64,000 nt of DNA from Phylloscopus collybita. Its lineage: Eukaryota > Chordata > Aves > Passeriformes > Phylloscopidae. Below are positions 11,775 to 23,005 of the stretch, piece after piece (position 1 is the stretch's first letter; every line of letters starts with the position of its first letter). The notes under the pieces are model-generated. The model did no database searches. It saw only the letters and a program-made list of their open reading frames with translations, and was not told the DNA's origin. A program made the position numbers and the translations under genes. Where the stretch lies: the NCBI GenBank assembly GCA_027886175.1, contig JAJNNQ010000156.1, positions 434,001 to 498,000 on the forward strand, in the 5' to 3' direction.

Positions 11775-14700
11775 GCATTAGACACGAACAATGGCCCATT
11801 CCTATGGGAAACCACAGTCTCCACCCCACATTCCTGATGTCCGTTTCTAAGAGGCCTGTGGCACTACAAGGGCAGACAAACTTCCGCCTGGTGGCATATT
11901 GCATCTGGGAGATATCCTCATGTGTATGTAGTTTCAGTAGTCATAAACCCAGTGGCAAGGAGACAGCATTAAACACAAAGGGTGGCCCTTTTCCAATAGA
12001 AACCAAAGCGTTCTCTCCAGATTCCTGATGTCAGTTTGTAGGAGGCCGTTGGCATTACAAAGGCAGACAAACTTTCAACTGGTGGTAGACTCCATCTGGG
12101 AGATATCCTCATTTGTATGGAATTTTACTAGGCATAAGCCCAGTGGCAGGCACATAGCATTACACATAAACAGTGGCCCATGTCCATGGGAAAACAAAGT
12201 CTCCACCCCACGGTCCTGATGTCAGTTTTTAGGAGGCCTTTGGCACTACGAGGGCAGACAAACGTCCACGTGATTGTAGATTGCACCTGGGAGATATCCT
12301 CATTTATATAGAATTTTAGTGGAATTTTAGTAGGCATAAGCCCAGTGGCTGGCAGACGGCATTAGACACAAACGGTGGCCCATTTCCTTGGGAAACCAAA
12401 GTCTCCACCCCACGTTCCTGATGTCAGTTTTTAGGAGGCCTTTGGCACTACGAGGGCAGACAAACGTCCACGTGGTTGTAGATTGCACCTGGGAGATATC
12501 CTCATTTGTATGGAACTTCAGCAGTCATAACCACAGTGGCAGGCAGACAGCATTAGAAACGAACGGTGGTCCTTTTCCATGGGAAACCAAAGTCTCCACC
12601 CTAGGTTTCTGATGGCAGTTTGTAGGAGGCCTTTGGAAACATAAGGGCAGAGAAACTTCCATCTGGTGTTAGTTTGCACCTGGGAGATATTCGCATTTGT
12701 ATGGAATTTTAGTGGAATTTTAGTAGGCAGAATCCCAGCGGCAGGCAGACAGAATTAGACATGAATAGTGGCCCATTTCCATGGGAAACCAAAGTCTCCA
12801 CCCCAGGTTCCTGATGTCATTTTCTAGGAGGCCTCTGGCACTACAAGACGAGACAAACTTCCAACTGGTGGCATATTGCATCTGGGAGATATCCTCATTT
12901 GTATGTAATTTTAGTAGTCATAAGCCCAGCGGCAGGCAGACAGCATTAGACAGGAACCGTGGCCCTTTGCCATGGGAAACCAAAGTCTCCACCCCAGCTT
13001 CTTGATGTCAATTTGTAGGAAGCCTTTTGCTCTACAGGGGGAGACAAACTTCCATTTGGTGGTAGATTGCACGTGAGAGACATCTTCAATGGTATAGAAT
13101 TTTATTGGTATTTTAATAGGCAGAAGTTTTGTGGCAGGCAAACATCATTAGACACGAACGCTGTCCCATTTCCATGGGAAACCAAAGTCTCCACTCCAGG
13201 TTCCTGATGTCAGTTTGTAGGAGGCCTTTGGCACTACAAGGGCAGACAAAGTTCCGTCTGGTGGTGGATTGCATTGAGGAGATATCCTCATTTGTATGGA
13301 ATTTCAGCAGGCAGAAGATCAGTGGCAGGCAGACAGCATAGGACACGAACGGTGGACCTTTTTCATGGGAAACCGAAGTCTCCACCCCACGTTCCTGATG
13401 TCAGTTTTTAGGAGGCCTTTGGCACTACAAGGGCAAACAAACTTCGAACTGGTGGTAGATTCCATCTGGGAGGTATCCTCATTTCTGAGGAATTTCAGCA
13501 GGCGTAACCCAGTGGCAGGCAGACAGCATTAGACACGAACGGTTGCCCTTTTCCATGGAAAAACCAATTATGCATACTATGTTCCTGATGTCAGTTTTTA
13601 GGAGGCCATTGGCGCTACACTGGCAGACAAATTTCCATCTGGCGGTAAATTGCACCTCGGAGATGTCCTCATTTGTACGGAATTTTAGTGGTATTTTAGT
13701 ACTCAGAAGCCCAGTGGCAGACAGACAGCATTAAACATAAACGGTGGGCCTTTTCCATAGGAAACCGAAGTCTCCAGGTCAGGTTCCGAATGTCAGTTTG
13801 AAGGAGGCCTTTGGCACTGCAAGAGCAGACAAACTTCCATCTGGTGGCATATTGCATCTGGGAGATATCCTCATTTGTATGTAATTTTAGTAGCCATAAT
13901 CCCAGTGGCAAGCAGACAGCATTAGACACGAACGGTGGCCCTTTTCCATGGGAAACCAAAGTCTCAACCCCAGGTTCCTGATGTCAGTTTGAAGGAGGCC
14001 TTTGGCAGTACAAAGGCAGACCACGTTCCGTCTGGTGGTTGATTGCATCGTGGAGATATCCTCATTTCTATGGAATTTCAACAGGCAGAAGCTCAGTGGC
14101 CGGCAGACAGCATTAGACACGAACAGTGGAACTTTTCCATTGGAAACCAAAGTCTCCACCTCACGTTCCTGATGTCAGTTTGTAGGAGGCCTTTGGAACT
14201 ACAAGGGCAGACAAACTTCCGTCAAGTGGTAGATTGCACCTGGGAGATATCCTCATTTGTAGAGAATTTTATTGGAATTCTAGTAGGCATAAGCCAAGTG
14301 GCTGGCAGAGAGCATTAGACACAAACGGTGGCCCATTTCCTTGCGAAACCAAAGTCTCCATCTCACGTTCCTGATGTCAGTTTGTAGGAGGCCTTTGGTA
14401 CTACAAGGGCAGACATACTTCTATCTTGTGGTTGATTGCATCGCAGAGATATCCTCATTTTTATGGAACTTCAGCAGTCATAACCACTGTACCAGGCAGA
14501 CAGCATTAGACAGGAACAGTGGTCTTTTTCCATGGGAAACCAAAGTCTCCACACTACGTTCCCGATATCAGGTTTTAGGAGGTCTTTTGCAGTACATGGG
14601 AAGACAAACTTCCGTCTGTTGGTTTATTTCATCGGGGAGATATCCTCATTTGTATGGAATTTCACCAGGCAGAAGCCCAGTGGCAGGCAGAGAGCATTAG

Positions 14701-15912
14701 ACACAAACGGTGGCCCTTTTCCATGGGAAACCGAAGTCTCCAACCCAGGCTTCTGATGTCGGTTTTCAGGAGGCCTTTGGCATTAAAAGTGTAGACAAAC
14801 ATCCATCTGGTGGGAAATTGCATTTGGGAGATATCCTCATACGTATAGAATTTTAGTAGGCATATGCCCACTGGCAGGCAGCAGCATTAGACATGAACAA
14901 TGGGCCTTTTCCATGGAAAAACAAATTATCCATCCTCACGTTCCTGATGTCATGTTTTAGGAGGCCTTTGGCACTACAAGAGCAGACAAACTTCCACGTG
15001 GTGGTAGATTGCACCTGAGAGATATTCTCATTTGTAAAGAATTTTAGACGAATTTTAGTACGCAGATTCCAAGCGGCAGGCAGACAGAATTAGACATGAA
15101 TAGTGGCCCTTTTCCAGGGGAAATGAAAGTCTGCAGGCCAGGTTCCTGATGTCAGTTTTTAGGAGGCCTTTTGCACTACAAGAACAGACAAACTTCCAAC
15201 TGGTGGCATATTGCATCTTGGAGATATCCTCATTTGTATGTAATTTCTGTAGCCATAAGCCCAGTGGCCGGCAGACAGCATTAGACACGAACGGTGGCCC
15301 TTTTCCATGGGAAACCGAATTCTCCACTCCAGGCTCCTGATGTCTATTTGTAGGAGGCCTTTGGCACTACAGGGGCAGACAAACTTCCGTCAGGTGGTTG
15401 ATTGCATCGGAGAGATTTCCCAATTTCTTTGGAATTTCAGCAGGCAGAAGCCCAGTGGCAGGCAGACAGCATTAGACATGAACGCTGGCCCTTTTCCATG
15501 GGAAAACAAAGTCTCCACCCCTGATTCCTGATGTCAGTTTTTTAGGAGGGCTTTGGCACTACAAGGGCAGAGAATCTTCTATCTGGTTGTAGATTGCACC
15601 TGGGAGATATCCTCATTTCTATGGAATTTTAGTGGAATTTTAATAGGAAGAAGCCCAGTGGCAAGCAGACAGCATTACACACGAACGGTGGCCCATTTGT
15701 ATGGGAAACCAAAGTGGCCACTCCCGGTTCCTGATGTCAGTTTTTAGGAGGCCTTTGCCACTACAAGGGCAGGCAAACTTCCATCTGGTGGTAAATTGCA
15801 TCTGCGAGATATGCTCATTTGTATGGAGATTTAGCAGGCATATGCCCAGTGGCAGGCACACAGCATTAGGCATGAACAGTGCCCTATTCCACGGGAAACC
15901 AAATTATACATC
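11775..15912 (+). repeat. Tandem satellite, more divergent monomers, forward orientation
   Basis: Same 191/202-bp family without the 2,358-bp order. Monomers are more diverged, for example at 13,000-13,150 and 13,540-13,760. The segment 11,804-13,000 pairs with 29,140-30,336 in inverted orientation (positions sum to 42,140). The segment after about 15,150 is repeated at offset 1,552 bp after the solo LTR. That offset is six monomers (about 1,178 bp) plus the 374-bp insertion. I see no gene here. Confidence 0.93.
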
Positions 15913-15918
15913 CTACGT
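15913..15918. repeat. Left target-site duplication (CTACGT) of solo LTR
   Basis: CTACGT directly precedes the LTR's terminal TG. The same six bases follow its terminal CA at 16,287-16,292. A 6-bp duplication fits alpha- and betaretrovirus-like integrases. Confidence 0.93.
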
Positions 15919-16286
15919 TGTGGAGAGAATGTGAATTGGAAGGGACAGACTGCGTTTGCGGAAGACGAATCGGGTTGTAACGCGAAGCAGGGCCAGGCAC
16001 ATCCCTCTCCAGAGATAACCTTTATCTCAAGGTCACAGACCCCTCTCTCTTTCCTTGCATACCAGTACTTTTCCACTACCCTTAAGAAACTAGTAAGACC
16101 CCCTATGACGTAGCGAAACCCAGAAGGTACTTAAACCCTGTGTTTTAGATAATAAACGCTTTTGACCAAACACATCACATTGGTGTTAACTGAGTCATTT
16201 GCCCGAACCCCACGCTCGTAGCTCGTGGTGGTCGTGTCTTCAATTAAACCCAGGCCACCAAGGCGATGGCTGAATAAGCCGCAACA
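15919..16286 (+). mobile_element. Solo LTR of an endogenous retrovirus (368 bp)
   Basis: The satellite is interrupted by 368 bp of unrelated sequence that starts TGTGGAGAG and ends GCCGCAACA, the TG...CA ends of a retroviral LTR. It is flanked by a perfect 6-bp duplication. It contains a polyadenylation signal AATAAA at 16,151-16,156, about 25 bp after an AT-rich TACTTAAA element that may act as a weak TATA box. A CRE-like TGACGTA lies near 16,106. No internal retroviral genes are present, so this is a solo LTR, presumably formed by LTR-LTR recombination. The paralogous inverted locus at 22,862-22,887 lacks the insertion, which confirms the boundaries independently. Its sequence is unlike the LTR of the provirus at 34,826-38,562, so it is a different family. 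The orientation call rests on the AATAAA. Confidence 0.92.
16151..16156 (+). promoter_or_regulatory. Polyadenylation signal AATAAA in solo LTR
   Basis: AATAAA within 'ttagataataaacgctttt', in the position expected for the R region of a short LTR. It supports the plus-strand orientation of the element. Confidence 0.7.
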
Positions 16287-16292
16287 CTACGT
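16287..16292. repeat. Right target-site duplication (CTACGT) of solo LTR
   Basis: Second copy of CTACGT, followed by 'ttaagaag', which continues the satellite monomer interrupted at 15,912. Confidence 0.93.
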
Positions 16293-19200
16293 TTAAGAAG
16301 AGAGTTTATAGGAGCCCTTTGGCACTACAAGGGCAGAGAAACTTCAAACCGGGAGTAGATTGCACCTGAGAGATATTCTCAATTTTATAGAATTTTAGAG
16401 GAATTTCAGTCCGCCGAATCCCACCGCCAGGCACACAGAATTAGACATGAATAGCGGCCTTTTCCAGGGGAAACCAAAGTCTCCAGGCCAGGTTCCTGAT
16501 GTCAGCTTTTAGGAGGCCTTTTGCACTACAAGAACAGACAAACTTCCGACTGGTGGCATATTGCATCTTGGAGATATCCTCATTTGTATGGAATTATAGT
16601 GGAATTAAAGTAGGCAGAAGCCCAGTGGCAAGTAGACAGCATTAAACACCAACGGTGGCCCATTTCCATGGGAAACCAAAGTCTCCACCCCACGTTCATG
16701 ATGTCCGTTTCTAGGAGGCCTTTGGAACTACAAGAGCAGACAAACTTCCAACTGGTGGCATATTGCATCTGGGAGATATCCTCATTTGTATGTAATTTCT
16801 GTAGCCATAAGCCCAGTGGCCGGCAGAGAGCATTAGACACGAACGGTGGCCCTTTTCCATGGGAAACCGAATTCTCCACTCCAGGCTCCTGATGTCAATT
16901 TGTAGGAGGCCTTTGGCACTACAGGGGCAGACAAACTTCCATCAGCTGGTTGATTGCATCGGAGAGATTTCCAAATATCTTTGGAATTTCAGCAGGCAGA
17001 AGCCCAGTGGCAGGCAGACAGCATTAGACATGAACGCTGGCCCTTTTCCATGGGAAAACAAAGTCTCCACCCCTGATTCCTGATGTCAGTTTTTTAGGAG
17101 GGCTTTGGTACTACAAGGGCAGAGAATCTTCCATCTGGTTGTGGATTGCACCTGGGAGATATCCTCATTTCTATGGAATTTTAGTGGAATTTTAATAGGA
17201 AGAAGCCCAGTGGCAAGCAGACAGCATTACACACGAACGGTGGCCCATTTTCATGGGAAACCAAAGTCGCCACTCCCGGTTCCTGATGTCAGTTTTTAGG
17301 AGGTTTTTGCCACTACAAGGGCAGGCAAACTTCCATCTGGTGATAAATTGCATCTGCGAGATATCCTCATTTGTATGGAATTTTAGCACGCATACGCCCA
17401 GTGGCAGGCACAGAGCATTTGGCATGAACAGTGGCCCTTTTCCATGGGAAACCAAATTATCCATCCTATGTTTCAGATGTCAGTTTATAGGAGCCCTTTG
17501 GCACTACAATGGCAGAGAAACTTCAAACTGGGGGAGGATTGCACCTGCGAAATATTCCCATTTGTATAGAATTTTAGAGGAATTTTAGTACGCAGAATCC
17601 CAGCTGCAGGCACACAGAATTAGACATGAATATTGGCCCTTTTCCAGGGGAAACCAAAGTCTCCACCCCACGTTCCTCATGTCAGTTTTTACGAGGACTT
17701 TGGCACTATAAGGGCAGACATACTTCCAACTGGTGGTAGATTCCATCAGGGAGATATCCTCATTTGTGAGGAATTTCAGCAGGCATAACCCCAGTGGCAG
17801 GCAGACAGCATTAGACACGAACGGTGGCCCTTTTCCATGGGAAACAAAAATCTTCACCCGTGGTTCCTGATGTCAGGTTTTAGGAGGCCTTTGCCACTAC
17901 AAGGGCAGACAAACTTCCATCTGATGGAAAATTCCATCTGGGAGATATCCTCATTTGTATGGAATTTTACTAGGCATAAGCCCAGTGGCAGGCACATAGC
18001 ATTAGGCACAAACGGTGCCCCTTTTCCATGGAAACCAAAGTCTCCACCTCACGTTCCTGATGTCAGTTTTTAGGAGGCCTTTGGCACTACAAGGGCAGAC
18101 AAACTTCCAACTGGTGGTAGATTGCACCATGGAGATGTCCTCATTTGTATGGAATTTTAGTGGAATTTTAGTACTCTGAAGCTCAGTTGCAGACCGACAG
18201 CATTAAATACGAACGGTGGGCCTTTTCCATAGGAAACCAAAGTTCCAGGCCAGGTTCCAGATATCACTTTGAACGAGGCCTTTGGCACTGCAAGAGCAGA
18301 CAAACTTCCATCTGGTGGCATATTGCATCTGGGAGATATCCTCATTTGTATGTAATTTCAGTAGTCATAAGCCCAGTGGCAAAGAGACAGCATTAAACAC
18401 CAAGGGTGGCCCTATTCCATGGGAAACCAAAGCGTCCTCTCCAGATTCCTGATGTCAGTTTGTAGGAGGCCGTTGGCATTACAAGGGCAGACAAACTTTC
18501 AAGTGGTGGTAGATTCCATCTGGGAGATATCCTCATTTGTATGGAATTTTACTAGGCATAAGCCCAGTGGCAGGCGCATAGCATTAGACACAAACGGTGG
18601 CCCTTTTCCATGGGAAAGCAAAGTCTCCACCCCACGTTCCTGATGTCAGTTTTTAGGAGGCCTTTGGCACTACAAGGGCAGAGAAACTTCCATCTGGTGG
18701 TAGATTGCACCTGGGAGATATCCTCATTTGTATGGAACTTCAGCACTCATAATCTCAAAGCCAGGCAGACAGCATTAGAAACGAACGATGGACCTTCTCC
18801 ATGGGAAACCAAAGTCTTCACCCCACAATCCTGATGTCAGTTTTTAGGAGGCCTTTGGCACTACGAGGGCAGACAAACTTCCACCTGGTGGTAGATTGCA
18901 CCTGGGAGATATCCTCATTTGTATGGAACTTCAGCTGTCATCACCACAGTGCCAGGCAGACAGCATTAGATACGAACGGTGGTCCTTTTCCATGGGAAAC
19001 CAAAGTCTCCACGCCTGGTTCCTGATGTCAGTTTTTTAGGGGGCTTTTGCCACTACAAGGGCAGACAAACTTCCATCTCGTGGTAAATTGCATCTGCGAG
19101 ATATCCTCATTTGCATGGAATTTTAGCAGGCATACGCCCAGTGGCAGGCACACAGCATTAGGCATGAACAGTGGCCCTTTTCCATGGGAAACCAAATTAT

Positions 19201-22149
19201 CCATCCTATGTTTCAGATGTCAGTTTATAGGAGCCCTTTGGCACTACAAGGGCAGAGAAACTTTAAACTGGGGGAGGATTGCACCTGCGAAATATTCCCA
19301 TTAGTATTAAATTTTAGAGGAATTTTAGTACGCAGAATCCCACAGGCAGGCACACAGAATTAGACATGAATAGTGGCTGTTTTCCAGGGGAAAACAAAGT
19401 CTCCAGGCCAGGTTCCTGATGCCAGTTTTTAGGAGGCCTTTTGCACTACAAGAACAGAAAAACTTCCAACTGGTGGCATATTGCGTCTCGGAGATATCCT
19501 CATTTGTATGGAATTTTAGTGGAATTAACGTAGGCAGAAGCCCAGTGGCAAGTAGACAGCATTAAACACCAACGGTGGCCCATTTCCATGGGAAACCAAA
19601 GTCTCCACACCACGTGCCTTATGTCCGTTTATAGGAGGACTTTTGCACTACAAGAGCAGACAAATTTCCAACTGCTGGCTTATTGCATCGGGGAGATATC
19701 CTCAATTGCATGTAATTTCAGTAGCCATAAGCCCAGTGGCAGGCAGACAGCATTAGACACGAACGCTGGCCCTTTTCCATGGGAAACCAAAGTCTCCACT
19801 CCAGGCTCCTGATGTCAATTTGTAGGATGCCTTTGGCACTACAGGGGCAGAGGAACTTCCGTCAGGTGGTTGATTACATCAGAGAGATTTCCAAATTTTT
19901 TGGGAATTCCAGCACGCAGAAGCCCAGTGGCAGGCAGACAGCATTAGACACGAACGGTGGCTCTTTTCCATGGGAAAACATAAACTCCACCCCTGGTTCC
20001 TGATGTCAGTTTTTTAGGAAGGCTTTGGTACTACAAGGGCAGAGAATCTTCCATCTGGTTGTAGATTGCACCTGGGAGATATCCTTATTTCTAAGGAATT
20101 TTAGTGGAATTTTAGTAGGAAGAAGCCCAGTGGCAGGCAGAGAGCATTAGACACGAACGGCCGCCCATTTCTATGGGAAAGCAAAGTCTCCACCCCATGT
20201 TCTGGATGTCCGTTTCTCGGAGGACTTTGGAACTACACGGCCAGACAAACTTCCTCCGGGTGGTAGATTGCACCGAGGAGATATCCTCATCTGTATGGAA
20301 CTTCAGCAGTCATAACCACAGTTCCGGGCAGAAAGGATTAGACACGAACACTGGCCCATTTCCATGGGAAACCAAAGTCTCCAGTCCAGGTTCCTGATGT
20401 CAGTTTTTACGAGGACTTTGGCACTAGAAGGGCCGAAAAACTTTTAACTGGTGGCAGATTCCATCTGGGAGATATCCTCATTTGTGAGGAATTTCAGCAG
20501 GTATAACCCCAGTGGCAGGCAGACAGCAGTAGACACGGACGGTGGCCCTTTTCCATGGGAAACCAAAATCTCCACCCCACGTTGCTGATGTCACATTGTA
20601 GGAGGCGTTATCCAATATAAGGGCAGAGAAAATTCCATCTGGTTGTAGATTGCACCTGGGAGATACCTTCATTTCTATGGAAATTTAGTGGAATTTTAGT
20701 AGGAAGAAGGCCAGTGGCAGGCAGACAGCATTAGACATGAGTGGTGGCCCATTTCTATGGGAAACCAATGTCTCCACCCCGACGTCCTGATGTCAGTTTA
20801 AAGGAGGCCTTTGGGACTACAAGGGCAGAGAAGCTTCCACCTGGTGATAGATTGCACCTGGGATATATCCTCATTTGTATGGAACTTCAGCTGTCATAAC
20901 CACAATGCCAGGCAGACAGCATTAGATACGAATGGTGGTCCTTTTCCATGGGAAACCAAAGTCTCCAAACCACGTTCCCGATGTCAGATTTTAGGAGGCC
21001 TTTGCCACTACAAGGGCAGGCAAACTTTCATCTGGTGGTAAATGGCATCTGCGAGATATCCTCATTTGCATGGAATTTTAGCAGGCATACGCCCAGTGGC
21101 AGGCACACAGCATTAGGCATGAACAGTGGCCTTTTTCCATGGGAAACCAAATCATCCATCCTACGTTTCAGATCTCAGTTTATAGGAGCCCTTTGGCACT
21201 ACAAGGGCAGAAAACTTCAAACCGGGGGTAGATTGCACCTGCGAGATATTCTCATTTGTATAGAATTTTAGAGCAATTTTAGTACGCAGAATCCCAGCAG
21301 CAGGCACACAGAATTAGACATGAATAGTGGCCCTTTTCCAGGGGAAAACAAAGTCTCCAGATCAGGTTCCTGATGTCAGTTTTTATGAGGCCTTTTGCAC
21401 TACAAGAACAGACAAACTTCCAACTGGTGGCATATTGCATCTTGGAGATATCCTCATTTGTATGGAATTTTAGTGGAATTAAAGTGACAGAAGCCCAGTG
21501 GCATGTCGACAGCATTAAACACCAACGGTGGCCCATTTCCATGGGAAACCAAAATCTCCACCCCACGTTCCTGATGTCCGTTTCTAGGATGCCTTTGGCA
21601 CTACAAGAGCAGACAAACTTGCAACTGGTGGCATATTGCATCTGGGTGATATCCTCATTTGTATGTAATTTCAGTAGCCATAAGCCCAGTGGCAGGCAGA
21701 CAGCATTAGACACGAACGCTGGCCCTTTTCCATGGGAAACCAAAGTCTCCACCCCACGTTCATGATGTCCGTTTCTAGGAGGCCTTTGGAACTACAAGAG
21801 CAGACAAACTTGCAACTGGTGGCATATTGCATCTGGGTGATATCCTCATTTGTATGTAATTTCAGTAGCCATAAGCCCAGTGGCAGGCAGACAGCATTAG
21901 ACACGAACGCTGGCCCTTTTCCATGGGAAACCAAAGTCTCCACTCCAGGCTCCTGATGTCAATTTGTAGGAGGCATTTGGCATTACAGAGGCAGAAAAAC
22001 TTCCGTCAGGAGGTAGATTGCATCGGAGAGATTTCCAAATTTCTTTGGAATTTCAGCAGGCAGAAGCCCAGTGGCAGGCAGATAGCATTAGACACGATCG
22101 CTGGCCCATTTCCATGGGAAAACAAAGTCTGCACCCCTGGTTTCTGATG
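16293..22149 (+). repeat. Tandem satellite, forward orientation, up to the inversion
   Basis: Same monomer family in forward orientation. The monomers at 16,668-17,460 repeat those at about 15,116-15,900. Those at 19,047-19,400 and 21,001-21,330 repeat a further variant run ('ggcatacgcccagtggcagg'). The last forward block 'ccctggtttctgatg' ends at 22,149, where the sequence turns into the reverse complement of the family. I see no gene. Confidence 0.93.
21541..21922 (+). repeat. Local duplication of one 191-bp monomer
   Basis: The monomers at 21,541-21,731 and 21,732-21,922 are close to identical and share rare variants ('cttgcaactggtggcatatt', 'atctgggtgatatcctc'). This indicates a recent one-monomer tandem duplication inside an otherwise heterogeneous stretch. 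Confidence 0.85.
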
Positions 22150-23005
22150 CATATGCCTGCTGAAATTCCATACAACAGAGGATATCTCCAGGTGGAATCT
22201 ATCAGCAGATGGAATTTTTTCTGCCCTTGTAGTTCCAAAGGCCTCCTACAAACTGACACCAGGAACCTGGAGTGGAGACTTTGGTTTCCCATGGAAATGG
22301 GCCAGCGTTCGTGTCTAATGATGTGTTCCTGCCACTAGGCTTCTGCCTATTAAAATCCCACTAAAATTCCTTACAAATGAGGATGTCTCCCAGTTGCAAT
22401 CTACCACCAGATGGAAGTTTGTCTCCCCCTGTAGAGCCAAAGGCTTCCTACAAATTGACATCAGGAATCTGGGGAGGAGACTTTGGTTTCCCATGGAAAT
22501 GGGCCACCGTTGGTGTTTAATGCTGTCTACTTGCCACTGGGCTTCTGCCTACTGTGATTGCACTAGAATTCCATACAAATGAGGATATCTCCAAGATGCA
22601 ATATGCCACCAGTCGGAAGGTTGTCTGTTCTTGTAGTGCAAAAGGCCTCCTAAAAACAGACATCAGGAACCTGGCCTGGAGGCTTTGGTTTCCCCTGGAA
22701 AAGGCCACTATTCATGTATAATTCTGTGTGCCTGCCAGTGGGATTTGGCGTACTGAAATTCCTCTAAAATTCTATAAAATTGAGAATATCTTGCAGGTGC
22801 AATCTACTCCCGGTTTGAAGTTTCTCTGCCCTTGTAGTGCCAAAGGGCTCCTATAAACTCACTTCTTAAACGTGGGATGTATAATTTGGTTTCCCGTGGA
22901 ATAGGGCACTGTTCATGCCTAATGCTGTGTGCCTGCCACTGGGCGTATGCCTGCTAAAATTCCATACAAATGAGGATATCTCGCAGATGCAATTTACCAC
23001 CAGAT
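22150..23005 (-). repeat. Reverse-oriented satellite, inverted copy of the solo-LTR region without the LTR
   Basis: From 22,150 on, the plus strand reads the complement of the monomer ('ggtggagactttggtttccc'). The part 22,495-22,950 matches the complement of about 15,830-16,660 in variant order, including the rare 'aggccattattc'-type and 'ttaaacaccaacggtgg' landmarks. At 22,862-22,887 it shows the satellite uninterrupted where the left copy carries the solo LTR. At about 23,000 a chimeric monomer joins this segment to the inverted copy of 1-4.8 kb. Confidence 0.88.

Noticed and set aside
15931..16113. Open frame of 60 codons in the solo LTR
   Set aside because: It lies within an LTR with clear TG/CA ends and no retroviral protein similarity.
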